Shown: positions 50,420 through 59,563 of the stretch, in pieces
Position numbering within the stretch: position 1 is the first letter of the stretch
Layout: every line of letters starts with the position of its first letter
Origin: CATOSP01 sp965197545
GTDB taxonomy: Bacteria; Chloroflexota; Dehalococcoidia; Lucifugimonadales; UBA3495
Length of the DNA: 64,000 nt
Direction: 5' to 3'
NCBI GenBank assembly: GCA_965197545.1
Contig: CBDANJ010000008.1
Location: 2,604,001 to 2,668,000 of the forward strand
Translations under genes and position numbers: made by a program
The notes under the pieces: generated by a model
Database searches by the model: none
What the model saw: only the letters and a program-made list of their open reading frames with translations
What the model was told of the DNA's origin: nothing

Positions 50420-51778
50420 TCATTCAGCCTGCTCCGGAGGGTAGGCGCGGGCCACTTGCTCCTCGAAGTCCGTCTCGTAACGCTGCATTCGTCCTTGACG
50501 CACCTGTTCATCCAGGGAAGGACGCTGAACGGCCCTGGGAGTGGAGGGTGCATAGCCGATGATCCCTTCTTCTTCCAGGGCAGCCAGTTCTTCAGTGGAG
50601 TGCCCCAGCAGCTCGGATAGGACTAACCTGTTGTGTTCCCCCATCAATGGTCCAGCCCTCCGGTCCACCGATGGGGTGAGGGAGAGCTTCCAGGGGCGGC
50701 TGGCGTAGGGTAGGGGCGGCATCCCGGTGCTGGGGTCGTGGGATATGACTTCGTAGAAACCCCGTTCCTTCAGGTGTGGGTCAAACAGCAAATCCTTGGC
50801 GTCAAGCACGGCGCCCGCGGCGACTCCCGTAGCTTGCAATTCGTGGGTTAGCTGCCGGGCGTCCCACTCCGATGTTACCGGGCGAATCAACTCGTCCAGT
50901 TGCTTGCGGTTTCTCCAACGGCTCAGACTGTCGGCAAACCTGGCGTCCTCCGCCCAGGCGTCCTGCCTAAAGACACCGCAGAGCGAACGCCACTGGGAAT
51001 CGTTCTCGACCGCAATAGTAATCCAACGGTCGTCGCCCTGGCATGGGTAGCAACCGTGTGGCGCCATGCTAGGATGTCCGTTACCCATCCTGGGCTCCGT
51101 CCTTCCGTTCACCGCGTAGTCCAGAAGGGCCTCCGGCGCCGTGACCGCCGCCGTCTGGGTCTGGGAAACGTCAACAAACTGGCCCTTCCCCGTCCGCAGC
51201 CGTTGGACCAGCGCCGCCATGACCGCGAACACGGTGTGTTCCGCCGCTGTGTAGTCTGTATATGGGATCTCAGGCAGCGCCGGAGGTCCGTCTTCATAGC
51301 CGGTCATGTACGCCAGGCCGGACGCGCCCTCGGTGGCCGGACCCGTCGCGCCGTAGTTGGCCCACGGGCCGGTAAACCCATATCCCGTCGAGGAAACCAT
51401 GATGATATCGGGCTTGAGTTTGCGCAGGTCTTCGTATTCGAGCTTGAAATTCTTGATTACCCTGGGTGTGAAATTTTCGGCGAACACATCGCTTACCGCG
51501 ATTAATTCCCTCAGAATCTCCAATCCCTGGGGTTTGCTCAGGTCCAGCGTGATTCCCAACTTGTTCCGGTTGTGTTCGTAGAAATTGGCGCCCCGATTCC
51601 AGGTTTCACCTTCGATGTCGTTCTTATATAAGGAATCTCCCCGGTAGCCCTCCATTCGCTGGCAGGACTCGAACCGAATTACCTGCGCCCCCATGTCGGC
51701 CAACATCTTCATCGCCCAAGGGATCGCGATGAGCTGTCCCATCTCTATGATCCTGACCCCAGCCAACGGTCCTGCCAT
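50420..51778 (-). CDS. CaiB/BaiF family CoA-transferase
   Basis: From ATG 51778 this is a 452-residue type III CoA-transferase: MAGPLAGVRIIEMGQLIAIP, WAMKMLADMGAQVIRFES, then DVFAENFTPRVIKNFKLEYE and a GFTGPW element. The open frame runs further upstream, but the chosen ATG lies two bases after the stop of the preceding CoA-transferase, which fits an operon. The start region IIEMGQLIAIPWAMKMLADM is unusual compared with the AGPYCTK of the other copies, suggesting a distinct substrate. The two genes may encode partners. Confidence 0.88.
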   Translation of the reverse strand: MAGPLAGVRIIEMGQLIAIPWAMKMLADMGAQVIRFESCQRMEGYRGDSLYKNDIEGETWNRGANFYEHNRNKLGITLDLSKPQGLEILRELIAVSDVFAENFTPRVIKNFKLEYEDLRKLKPDIIMVSSTGYGFTGPWANYGATGPATEGASGLAYMTGYEDGPPALPEIPYTDYTAAEHTVFAVMAALVQRLRTGKGQFVDVSQTQTAAVTAPEALLDYAVNGRTEPRMGNGHPSMAPHGCYPCQGDDRWITIAVENDSQWRSLCGVFRQDAWAEDARFADSLSRWRNRKQLDELIRPVTSEWDARQLTHELQATGVAAGAVLDAKDLLFDPHLKERGFYEVISHDPSTGMPPLPYASRPWKLSLTPSVDRRAGPLMGEHNRLVLSELLGHSTEELAALEEEGIIGYAPSTPRAVQRPSLDEQVRQGRMQRYETDFEEQVARAYPPEQAE

Positions 51779-51780
51779 TA

Positions 51781-52980
51781 TCAGATTACTCCAAGAGCCC
51801 TCATGCGGGAGAGTTCGGTGTTGGTGTTGCCAAGCTGCCCGCCCAGGACTTCCAGGTTGTCTTGTCCCAAAGTCGGGGCGGGCTTTCGGATTTCCCAAGG
51901 GGTGCCGTACATTATAAAAGGAGCGCCGGGGTGCTTGACCGGCCCCGTGGCGGGATGCTCTATGTCCACCAAGAACCCACGCGCCTCGAACTGGGGGTCC
52001 GCCATCATATCTTCAGGTGACTGAATCATTCCATAAATGAATCGCCGTTCATGGGCGGCGTGAAACACCTCAGCCTTCCGCTGCGCCTGAAAGTGGTCGT
52101 CGAGTATGCGTCCCAGTTCCTCGGCGTTTGCCAACCTCGCGGACGCGCTGTTGAATTTCTCGTCGTCCAACTCGGGCACACCAAGAAAGTCAACGACAAG
52201 TTGCCAGTTGAGCCCAGCCGAAATACCGGGGTTGGGGAGAATGTACCCATCCGAGGTGGCCCGCAGCCGCGTCAGGTCCCCGCTGTGATTGGGCTGGCGC
52301 CGCCGCACGGCTCCGGTATAGGTGTAATTGTTCACCACGTCGCGAAGCCCGGACGCGATCGACTCATGGATTGACACGTCCACATGTTGACCCTGGCCGG
52401 AGAGCTGTCGATGATAGAAGGCCATCAGGGACGCGGAGGCCGCGTCGGTGCCAGCCTTGAACTGGGCCTGGTGCAGCGCGTGTTTCATGGGCTCCCGGTC
52501 ATACGCCCCGAATATATACATCAGACCGCCTAGGGCGTACTCGACTATGTCCGTAGCGCGGTAGTCCCGGTATGGCCCAGTCTGACCGAAGTTGGAAATC
52601 GACACCATGACCAGGGATGGATTGGCCTGCTGCAATGTATCGAAGTCAAGACCAAGCGAAGGCATGACCCTGGGCGAAAAATTCTCGACCAGGATATCGG
52701 CCCCGGCCGCCAGCTCCTCGAGCATCCGGCAACCTCGCCGAGTCTTCAGGTTGAGGGTCACTCCGCGCTTGTTCGTGTTCAAGTATTGGAATAGCAGGCT
52801 CTTCTCTGAATCGATCTCATCGTGGAAGAAAGGCGGCATACGGCGAGCGGGATCGCCCTCGGGACGTTCCACTTTCAGGACATCCGCTCCGTAGTCTGCC
52901 AGGAGCTTGGTACACCAGGGTCCAGCGATATGATGGGTGAGGTCCAAGACCTTCACCCCTTCCAAAGCTCCTCCGGGCAT
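51781..52980 (-). CDS. CaiB/BaiF family CoA-transferase
   Basis: A 399-residue type III CoA-transferase with VKVLDLTHHIAGPWCTKLLA, GADVLKVERPEGDPARRMPP, ADILVENFSPRVMPSLGLDF and NFGQTGPYRDYRATDIVEYA. It is closest in pattern to the copy at 32872-34242. The start is ATG 52980. It is followed two bases later by another CoA-transferase and preceded by a small barrel-type gene and a thiamine-diphosphate enzyme, all on the minus strand. Formyl-CoA-transferase-like and oxalyl-CoA-type pathways are one possible context, but the substrate cannot be read from sequence. Confidence 0.88.
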   Translation of the reverse strand: MPGGALEGVKVLDLTHHIAGPWCTKLLADYGADVLKVERPEGDPARRMPPFFHDEIDSEKSLLFQYLNTNKRGVTLNLKTRRGCRMLEELAAGADILVENFSPRVMPSLGLDFDTLQQANPSLVMVSISNFGQTGPYRDYRATDIVEYALGGLMYIFGAYDREPMKHALHQAQFKAGTDAASASLMAFYHRQLSGQGQHVDVSIHESIASGLRDVVNNYTYTGAVRRRQPNHSGDLTRLRATSDGYILPNPGISAGLNWQLVVDFLGVPELDDEKFNSASARLANAEELGRILDDHFQAQRKAEVFHAAHERRFIYGMIQSPEDMMADPQFEARGFLVDIEHPATGPVKHPGAPFIMYGTPWEIRKPAPTLGQDNLEVLGGQLGNTNTELSRMRALGVI

Positions 52981-53070
52981 ACCAATTACTCTCCTACGAA
53001 CAGTTCATGGGGTCCCGCCCCCGTTGACCTTGCTTATTGGACTGACACCTGAGAGGGCCAACATAAGCCT

Positions 53071-53433
53071 TTAGCTCTCAGGATAGGTGAGACGCAGCAG
53101 CACGTGCCGCCGGTTCTTGGTGTACGGCCTTACTTGGTCCGGCCACCGTCCGCTGTCAACCGCGTCGGCCCATTCCTGGCTGGTCAACACGTCCGGGCTT
53201 TCCAACTCGTACAGGGCATGGTGCTTGGGCTCGTTTTCGATCACGATAGTCCGGGTTTCCCCTCCCATGACCATGGTCAAAGGCTGGGTCTCGAACCGGG
53301 ATACCGACACCACGCCTGGAACGTCGGAAAGCAGCGGGCAATGTTCGACGTTGTACACCTCATTAAAAATCGGACCCTTCTCGGGTTCCACATCCATGCT
53401 GGCAATGAACAGATATTTTGAGCGCAATGCCAT
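53071..53433 (-). CDS. Small dimeric alpha/beta barrel-like protein
   Basis: A 120-residue protein, ALRSKYLFIASMDVEPEKG then FNEVYNVEHCPLLSDVPGVV and SVSRFE, with a final strand RHVLLRLTYPES. The pattern (strand, long loop with EVYNxxHcPxL, helix, VPGVxxxxRF) is typical of EthD/DUF4286-type ferredoxin-like barrels that form dimers. Many act as small oxygenases, lactone isomerases or ligand-binding proteins. It sits 91 bases upstream of a CoA-transferase on the same strand. No catalytic residue can be assigned. The start is ATG 53433. Confidence 0.6.
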   Translation of the reverse strand: MALRSKYLFIASMDVEPEKGPIFNEVYNVEHCPLLSDVPGVVSVSRFETQPLTMVMGGETRTIVIENEPKHHALYELESPDVLTSQEWADAVDSGRWPDQVRPYTKNRRHVLLRLTYPES

Positions 53434-53512
53434 CCTATCAACTCCTAGCTCAGGTTCTCAGCGAACACAGACCGCTGCTCGCCCGAATCCTCTGGCGGCC
53501 ACATACTTAACA

Positions 53513-53656
53513 GGGACTATTAAGAGGCCCTTTCAATACGAGGCTTCCCCAATGTGTCCCCCTTCGCAAAAGGCGGGCCTCATCGTCTCTCCCCCTTTCG
53601 CAAAAGGGGGATTTCCCCTCTGCCCAAGCCTGCTCGCTCAGTTTTGAGATAGTTTC
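53513..53656. mobile_element. MITE-like element, family 1, copy C
   Basis: The right end reads CAGTTTTGAGATAGTTTC, as in the hicA copy. The inside holds ACGAGGCTTCCCCAATGTG and two C/G hairpin cores. The left end is degenerate. It lies between the barrel protein gene and the thiamine-diphosphate enzyme gene. Confidence 0.6.
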
Positions 53657-53708
53657 TATTTGAGCAAGTTTCAAAGGAAGAGCCCAAGCCCTTCCTTAAT
53701 ATTGCTGT

Positions 53709-55355
53709 TCAGAAGGCTCTTCGGTGGGAAGTCTCGGTCTCGGCGCTGGTGATGAATTCCAACAGTACCGCCTTACCTTCCTCTTCGGTGACCCTACGGG
53801 CGCGCTGGAACGCGGCGGAAACCTCGGATGGGTCCTCGATCCGCTCGGCGTATCCTCCCATGGCACGGCCCATGTCGGCGTAATTGCCTCCCAGGTCCCG
53901 GCTGTTGTAGAGACGATGGGAGTCCTCCATCGCCCTGGTCTCGACGGCCATTGTGGAGTTGTTCAGGACAACGGTGATGATGGGCAGGTTGGACCGGACC
54001 GCGGTCTCGAAGTCCAGGCCAGTCATTCCGAACGCCGCATCCCCCATGAAATTCACGCAGACCTTTTCCGGCGCTGCCAGCTTCGCGCCTATGACCAGCC
54101 CCAACCCCGTGCCCAACCCGTGGGACTTGCCCCATCCAAGGTATGTCCGGGGACCGTTGGAGCGGTAGAAGGGCATGATCTGGTCGCGAGGACTTCCCGA
54201 ATCGTGAGTTACGATTGCGTCTTCCGGCGGAATCGTGTGCATGAAGTCCCAGATAACCCGGTAGGGACTGATGGGAGCTTCATTATTGCCGAGCTTGGGG
54301 CGCCATTCGGCGAGCCAGGCGCCCCGCTCGGACCTGATCTCGCCCGCCACCGTCTCGTCGCCGTCCCTGCTATTGCCCACGATCTCCCGGCAAGCCTCGA
54401 TCATCTGGCGCAGCACCAGTTTTGCGTCGCCCACTATGGGGTAATCGATGTTGTAGTCCTTATTGATGTCCCTGGCGTCGTTGGTTGCTTGGATCAGGGT
54501 CCTGCCGGCTGGCAAGTTCATTGACATCCCGTGCTTCGTAAAGCTGGAACCGATGCCAAAGATGAGATCCGACCTGCCGACGAAGTGGTACACCGGGCGG
54601 GACATGCTTCCGGAGCCGCTGCCCAAGGCCAGCGGATGGGTCTCAGGGAATGCGCTCTTGCCCAGCAAGGTTGACATAACAGGAGCCTTGAGCAACTCGG
54701 CCAACTCGACCAATTCGTCCGTAGCCTGGGCGTACAACACTCCCTGTCCAGCGTGGATCACCGGGTGTCTAGCGGCGCAGAGAGCCTTAGCCGCGGCCTC
54801 GATGTCCTGGGGATTCCCCTGCGCGGCCACCGCCCTGCTGGGCTGGTAGTAAAAGGCCTCCTCGGAGACCTCTTCGAGGGCGACGTCGGCGGGAATCTCG
54901 ACCATGACGGGGCCGGAACGTCCCTGGCGCAGCGCGGCGAATGCCCGGCGCATCACCTGGGCGGTCCTGTCCGGCAGGTTAATCTGTTCGATGTACTTGG
55001 TGACTCCGGCATAGCTGGTCATCGAGTTGAAGTGGGGGAGAATGCCCTGCCGTTCCCTGGGATGCCCCAGTGGGAGCAGAAGCAGGGGGACTGAATCGGA
55101 ATATGCCGTCGCTACACCGGAATACGCGTTCTCGGCCCCGGGGCCATATTGCATCGCGAACACGCCCATCTTCTCCCCATTGGTCACCCGGCTGTAACCG
55201 TCGGCTATTCCAACGCCTACCCGCTCCTGGCGGCAGATGATAGGGCGAATTCCAGCGATCGCCGCGGCCTCGATCACGGGGGTAGTGGGGAAACAGCTAA
55301 GGCACTCCACTCCCTCCCTCTTTAGAATCTCGGAGATGGCGTCAATCGTCTGCAC
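53709..55355 (-). CDS. Thiamine-diphosphate-dependent enzyme, acetolactate-synthase-like
   Basis: A 548-residue ThDP enzyme with three domains. The N-terminal Pyr domain has the catalytic Glu in IICRQERVGVGIADGYSR. The central domain includes HPVIHAGQGVLYAQATDELV. The C-terminal PP domain has GDAAFGMTGLDFETAVRSNL followed by VVLNNSTM, the GD-x(n)-NN cofactor motif. It is a member of the acetolactate synthase/oxalyl-CoA decarboxylase/glyoxylate carboligase group. The exact reaction is not clear, but nearby CoA-transferases make a CoA-linked 2-oxoacid substrate plausible. The start GTG 55355 follows AAGGAGGT, a strong Shine-Dalgarno. Confidence 0.85.
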   Translation of the reverse strand: MQTIDAISEILKREGVECLSCFPTTPVIEAAAIAGIRPIICRQERVGVGIADGYSRVTNGEKMGVFAMQYGPGAENAYSGVATAYSDSVPLLLLPLGHPRERQGILPHFNSMTSYAGVTKYIEQINLPDRTAQVMRRAFAALRQGRSGPVMVEIPADVALEEVSEEAFYYQPSRAVAAQGNPQDIEAAAKALCAARHPVIHAGQGVLYAQATDELVELAELLKAPVMSTLLGKSAFPETHPLALGSGSGSMSRPVYHFVGRSDLIFGIGSSFTKHGMSMNLPAGRTLIQATNDARDINKDYNIDYPIVGDAKLVLRQMIEACREIVGNSRDGDETVAGEIRSERGAWLAEWRPKLGNNEAPISPYRVIWDFMHTIPPEDAIVTHDSGSPRDQIMPFYRSNGPRTYLGWGKSHGLGTGLGLVIGAKLAAPEKVCVNFMGDAAFGMTGLDFETAVRSNLPIITVVLNNSTMAVETRAMEDSHRLYNSRDLGGNYADMGRAMGGYAERIEDPSEVSAAFQRARRVTEEEGKAVLLEFITSAETETSHRRAF

Positions 55356-55567
55356 GAACGGACCTCCTTCAGGTTTCGATCAGTTTGGGTGGCCAGTCCG
55401 TCGAGACTCTTGGGCTAAACCAAGTGTGACGCAAGTTTGGTCCAGCCGTTAAGAGCGCGAAATCGCCATCCCTGAGAACAGGGAGAGTATACCACCTTCC
55501 CTGGTATCAGACGGCTGACATACCGGATGGTCCAGGGTCTTTCAATAGTCGGCTCACGGCGCTGCAC

Positions 55568-55623
55568 TCCCCCCTTTTGCGAAGGGGAGAGACATTGGGG
55601 AAGCCTCGTTTTGAGATAGTTTC
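55568..55623. mobile_element. MITE-like element, family 1, partial copy D
   Basis: GAGAGACATTGGGGAAGCCT followed by CGTTTTGAGATAGTTTC is the reverse complement of the left half of family 1 elements. Only this half and the CCCCTTTTGCGAAGGGG core remain. It lies between the ThDP enzyme gene and a membrane protein gene. Confidence 0.6.
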
Positions 55624-55635
55624 TTGGGGAGGCTG

Positions 55636-56043
55636 CTAAATCTCCCGGTAGCGGAAGAGGCGGTAAGTGTAGAAGCTCCATGACAATATATTGGTTCCCG
55701 CGCTGGCCAATACCACCGAGACCACAAAGGGCGGGGTCCTTATGGGGGCGGCGGGGTTGTACACGCCTTCGGGGTATATAAGGTCGCCGACGCTCCAACC
55801 AGCCCAGGCTCCAATGAGGCCGCCGGCCAGGGCAATCGAGACGTTTAGAACGTTAACACCAGGGGGCACGTCCGGCTTGAAGAAGCTGACGAACCCGCCG
55901 ATTCCCGCCCCGATACCACAGAAAGTAATCAGCAATCCGGTAGGCAATGTCGGCCCTGGAGGAGAGACGAACCAACCGAAATAAAGTCCAATCGCTCCCA
56001 TAAACAGACCCAAAAGGATACCGAACGCAATTCTAATCGTCAT
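55636..56043 (-). CDS. Hypothetical four-helix membrane protein
   Basis: From ATG 56043 this is a 135-residue protein with four likely membrane helices: IAFGILLGLFMGAIGLYFGW, LITFCGIGAGIGGFVSFF, VSIALAGGLIGAWAGWSVG and FVVSVVLASAGTNILSWSFY. Glycine-rich helices are notable. There is no recognised family, and there are no charged catalytic motifs. The C-terminus reads YRLFRYREI. A longer start at 56061 is possible. It is monocistronic on the minus strand, with a partial family 1 element directly downstream. Confidence 0.6.
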   Translation of the reverse strand: MTIRIAFGILLGLFMGAIGLYFGWFVSPPGPTLPTGLLITFCGIGAGIGGFVSFFKPDVPPGVNVLNVSIALAGGLIGAWAGWSVGDLIYPEGVYNPAAPIRTPPFVVSVVLASAGTNILSWSFYTYRLFRYREI

Positions 56044-56182
56044 GGCTACCGCGGAAAGCAAAACAGGATTTCTCCTATGTATCTTTAGACTAAGAGCTCG
56101 CCTCAGGGGAGAGTCCGATACTCCAAGACCGGGGCCTATCGACCTGGACCCGAGGAGGAGGACTTTCGCGCGGAAGGCGAAT

Positions 56183-56334
56183 CTAAACTAAAGCCAAGGT
56201 GGGATGTACATTTAAGTGGCGATGATCATCAGCTGGGTTGCGCCGGTGAATCCCTGTGGTCCGTACTTGGAGAATGCCCCGGCTCCGTCGTATGACCCCC
56301 ACCATCTGCGCATTTCACCTTGGCTTTGGTTTAG
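56183..56334. mobile_element. MITE-like element, family 2, copy 2
   Basis: A 152-bp unit with ends CTAAACTAAAGCCAAGGTG and, reversed, CTAAACCAAAGCCAAGGTG. The ends match the element at 7253-7405 but the interior is unrelated. The minus strand inside reads GAGAFSKYGPQGFTGATQLM and a stop after IIAT, which looks like the tail of a real protein. The element may therefore carry captured DNA. Confidence 0.65.
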
Positions 56335-56501
56335 TCCGAATATACCTTGAGTCTGCGCTACGAGAACCCGTGCTACGAAATACGATCCCGATCTGAAGTG
56401 ACTTCGTTTTATCACAGGCCGTTACCGATGACAAGGCATCCATACGGGTGTGTTAAGCGTATACAACACAAGCGGAATCCATAGGATCCATGGTTGGCCC
56501 A

Positions 56502-56530
56502 TTGACAAAATTCAGCCGGACATGTTAAAT
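56502..56530 (+). promoter_or_regulatory. Sigma70-type promoter for the oligopeptide transporter operon
   Basis: TTGACA at 56502-56507, a 17-base spacer, and TTAAAT at 56525-56530. It predicts a leader of about 64 bases before the substrate-binding protein start. Confidence 0.65.
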
Positions 56531-56600
56531 GGGCCAATGCTCCGGCATGGGCCAAAAAGGCCGCTATATTACGCTAGAGACTAGCAGGAGGAATACAGAG

Positions 56601-58430
56601 ATGCCACGAGTCCCAATTGGGTCACTCTTCTTAATAGGGTTACTGATGACCCTTGGCGCAATCATCGCCTGCGGCGGTTCGGCCACGGTCGAGCCAGCTC
56701 CCCGCTTTACGCCCGGCGTGGCGGCTACAGCCATGCCGGACACATCGGAAAAGATGGAAGGCACCAAGGCCCCGGTGGCTGAGGCCACCAAGGCAATGGA
56801 GCAGATGTCTGGCCCCGTGGAGCAGGTCGGGACGGTTGTGGTCGCCATGCGGAACCTTCGCGCCGGCGCCGGCACTCCCCGTTTCTGCACCGCCGGCTGC
56901 TCCGAGACCATCTACCAGTTGGCCATCGGTGAGACGATTACTGCTGTCGAGGCAGGGCCCGGAGGAGTGCTCGACCCTCGGGATACCCCTCGACTAGCGC
57001 TGTCGTGGGAACTCTCTCCAGACCAAAAGTACATGGATTTCAAACTCCGCGAGGATGTCAAGTTCCACAAGGACTATGGAGAGATGACGGCCGAAGACGT
57101 AGCCTTTAGCTACAACGACGCCAACGCTTTCACCACCCCTGAGAGCATCCACGGCCAGGCGGGGGATTTCGCTCCCCTGATCGCCAACGTGGAGGCCCTT
57201 GATCCATATAACGTACGCTTTCACTTTACGTTGTTCCACCAGGCAATGCCCATGCGTTACATGGGGCCTTTCTATCAGAGCGCGGCCATCGTGCCCAAGT
57301 CAGCCTTTGACCGGCACGGTGTAGAGGGAATGCGTGACATATTTATCGGCACCGGCCCGTTCATCTTCGACGAATGGAAGAAGAGCGAGAGTCTCACCGC
57401 GCACTCCGTGACCGAGCACTACCGCAAAGTGCCCGCGATCAAGGACGTCAGAATCCTGGACATCCCCGAAGCCGCGGCCCGAGTCGCCATGTTGGAAACC
57501 GGCGACGCTCAGATAGGCGGTGAGCTGCCTTTCAAAGACATCGTCCGGCTGCAGAGGAAAGGGTTCGAGCTTCAAAGGGAGAACGGTCTAGCCCATGAAC
57601 GCGGGCTTTTCTTCTCAGGCAACTACTGGGAGACCGAGCACCCAATCAGCGGGAAGGCTTTGACCCGCCCCAGAGAACCGAAACCTTGGATAGGCTTCGT
57701 AGACGACGCGGAGTCGATGGAGAAGGCCCGCAAGGTCCGGTGGGCAATGTCCATGGCCATCGACCGGGAGGGGCTCAACGACAGCCTGGTTGAGGGTCTG
57801 GGTGAAGTCTGCTACCTGAACCAGATCTCCATCAATCAACCCGGTTGGCAGGACAAGTGGGAAATTCCCTATGACCCCGAAGGGGCCAAGCAGATGCTGG
57901 CCGATGCGGGTTATCCCGATGGCTTTGAGGCTCAGCTGTGGGTTGGTCCAGGTGGATTCACCGCCGAGCTAGGCGATGCCGTGGCAGGCCTGTGGCTCAA
58001 GAACCTCAACATCGATACCACCGTCGACCGTATTACCTATACCAAGTTCCGCCCGACGCTGGTGCAGCGCACGAATACGCAGATCTATTCCAGCGCCGGT
58101 GACGAAGGCAAGACCGGATTCCCCGTGCATTGGCCCAAGGGCTTCCAGGGCAGCGCCCTAACTGACGGAGGCTGGGGCCCTGGCTTCGAGGACCCGTTCT
58201 ACACGACGCATCTGTTCAAGATGAACGACGAAAACGACGCTGAAAAGCGGCTGGCGATGGCGGAAGAATACTTCGACCATGTCTACGAGCAGATGGTGCA
58301 GCCGTGCTTCATTGAGGTCCCCTTCCATCCCATGTACAACCCCGAGTTGATCGCGGAATGGAGCCTGTACCCGAACATGAACGGCAGCATCAGCGGCGCA
58401 GCCAACTTCGAGACCATCGTCCTCAAGTAA
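56601..58430 (+). CDS. Oligopeptide/dipeptide ABC transporter substrate-binding lipoprotein
   Basis: From ATG 56601 this is a 609-residue family 5 solute-binding lipoprotein. The signal peptide MPRVPIGSLFLIGLLMTLGA leads to a lipobox with lipid attachment at C24. The mature domain shows ALSWELSPDQKYMDFKLRED VKFH, DVAFSYNDANAF, GTGPFIFDEWK and AKQMLADAGYPDGFE, all standard for DppA/OppA-type proteins. AGGAGGAA lies nine bases before the ATG. It binds peptides or similar compounds outside the membrane and hands them to the permeases encoded downstream. A strong hairpin separates it from the permease genes. Confidence 0.92.
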   Translation: MPRVPIGSLFLIGLLMTLGAIIACGGSATVEPAPRFTPGVAATAMPDTSEKMEGTKAPVAEATKAMEQMSGPVEQVGTVVVAMRNLRAGAGTPRFCTAGCSETIYQLAIGETITAVEAGPGGVLDPRDTPRLALSWELSPDQKYMDFKLREDVKFHKDYGEMTAEDVAFSYNDANAFTTPESIHGQAGDFAPLIANVEALDPYNVRFHFTLFHQAMPMRYMGPFYQSAAIVPKSAFDRHGVEGMRDIFIGTGPFIFDEWKKSESLTAHSVTEHYRKVPAIKDVRILDIPEAAARVAMLETGDAQIGGELPFKDIVRLQRKGFELQRENGLAHERGLFFSGNYWETEHPISGKALTRPREPKPWIGFVDDAESMEKARKVRWAMSMAIDREGLNDSLVEGLGEVCYLNQISINQPGWQDKWEIPYDPEGAKQMLADAGYPDGFEAQLWVGPGGFTAELGDAVAGLWLKNLNIDTTVDRITYTKFRPTLVQRTNTQIYSSAGDEGKTGFPVHWPKGFQGSALTDGGWGPGFEDPFYTTHLFKMNDENDAEKRLAMAEEYFDHVYEQMVQPCFIEVPFHPMYNPELIAEWSLYPNMNGSISGAANFETIVLK

Positions 58431-58451
58431 CAACCACCGGATTTGGTCAGT

Positions 58452-58481
58452 GGCCCGCCCGTGTAGCCATACGGGCGGGCC
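58452..58481 (+). terminator. Strong hairpin between the binding protein and permease genes
   Basis: GGCCCGCCCGT pairs perfectly with ACGGGCGGGCC across an 8-base loop, 22 bases after the binding-protein stop. There is no T-run, so it may act as an attenuator or as a 3' stabiliser that gives extra binding protein over permease, a common arrangement in ABC operons. Confidence 0.65.
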
Positions 58482-58620
58482 ATCCTGAAGGCCGTGAAGC
58501 CGATCGCAGCCAACCCGCATTGCGGCGAGGCTGTTTCTTAATGTAAAATTCGCTGTTAGACTTCCCCGGCCAAACACTTACGCACAATCAACCTTCCCGG
58601 CAGGCTATAGGTAAGCATTC

Positions 58621-59556
58621 ATGCAGCGTTTTATCATCCGGCGGCTGATCTACATGGTCGTAACTATGATTGCGGCCACTCTCCTGGTGTTTACCCTCTC
58701 CCGCATCGTGGGCGACCCCAGGCTCCTCTACGTCCAGGAAGGCGGGTACGGCCTCAGCCAGGAAGCATGGGACGACCTGGGGAGGAAACTGCACCTTCAA
58801 CATCCCGTTATAGTCCAATATGGGTTCTGGCTAGCGGACGCCCTTCGAGGCGATCTCGGCGAGTCCATGCTAGACCGGAAGCCTGTCGCTGAAATTGTCT
58901 GGGACGCGTTCCCGAATACCCTGCAAATGGCGGTGGGCGGCTGGCTCGTCGCAACCCTCCTGGGGATCCCCCTAGGGGTATTGTCAGCCGTAAAGAGAGG
59001 AAGCATCTGGGACTATATCGGCCGGACCGTGGCCCTATCCGGACAGACCCTTCCCGTATTCTGGATCGGAATCATGGGTATTCTCATCTTCTCCGTGCAG
59101 CTTGGTTGGTTGCCAGTTGGGACCAAGCCCGATTACTTCAGTATCAAGCACTTCATCCTTCCCTGCATCACCCTGGGGTTGTTTCCCGCCGCGGGCTATC
59201 TTCGCCTCACGCGGTCGGCCATGCTGGACGTGATGGACTCGGAGTACATCAAACTGGCGAGGGCAAAGGGCGTCAACGCCTCCATCGTCCTGTGGAAACA
59301 CGCTTTCCGGAACGCGATTCTGGCGCCGCTGACCTTTTCATCGTTGATCTTGGCGGGATTCATCACCGGAGCGATCGTGACGGAAACGGTGTTCTCCTGG
59401 CCCGGCTTGGGCCGCCTCGCGTTCACGGCGGTTGACGACAACGACTTCCCGTTGATGGTCGGGCTCGTATTGGTGTTCACCGCGATGTTTCTTGTCGTTA
59501 ATTTGATCACGGACCTACTCTATGCATACGTCGACCCTCGGATCCGGTACGGTTAG
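58621..59556 (+). CDS. ABC transporter permease, OppB/DppB type
   Basis: A 311-residue permease of the DppB/OppB family. It begins MQRFIIRRLIYMVVTMIAAT, with a periplasmic region and a C-terminal core of five helices. The EAA loop reads YIKLARAKGVNASIVLWKHA, followed by FRNAILAPLTF. It forms half of the transmembrane channel with the OppC-type partner encoded eight bases downstream. It lies 190 bases after the binding-protein gene, across the hairpin. Confidence 0.92.
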   Translation: MQRFIIRRLIYMVVTMIAATLLVFTLSRIVGDPRLLYVQEGGYGLSQEAWDDLGRKLHLQHPVIVQYGFWLADALRGDLGESMLDRKPVAEIVWDAFPNTLQMAVGGWLVATLLGIPLGVLSAVKRGSIWDYIGRTVALSGQTLPVFWIGIMGILIFSVQLGWLPVGTKPDYFSIKHFILPCITLGLFPAAGYLRLTRSAMLDVMDSEYIKLARAKGVNASIVLWKHAFRNAILAPLTFSSLILAGFITGAIVTETVFSWPGLGRLAFTAVDDNDFPLMVGLVLVFTAMFLVVNLITDLLYAYVDPRIRYG

Positions 59557-59563
59557 GTAAACG

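Larger units (their letters stand above)
56062..56600. other. Intergenic region with a family 2 element and the opp promoter
   Basis: No supported gene. It contains the second copy of the family 2 inverted-repeat element (56183-56334), and a -35/-10 pair for the transporter operon at 56502-56530. Confidence 0.5.
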
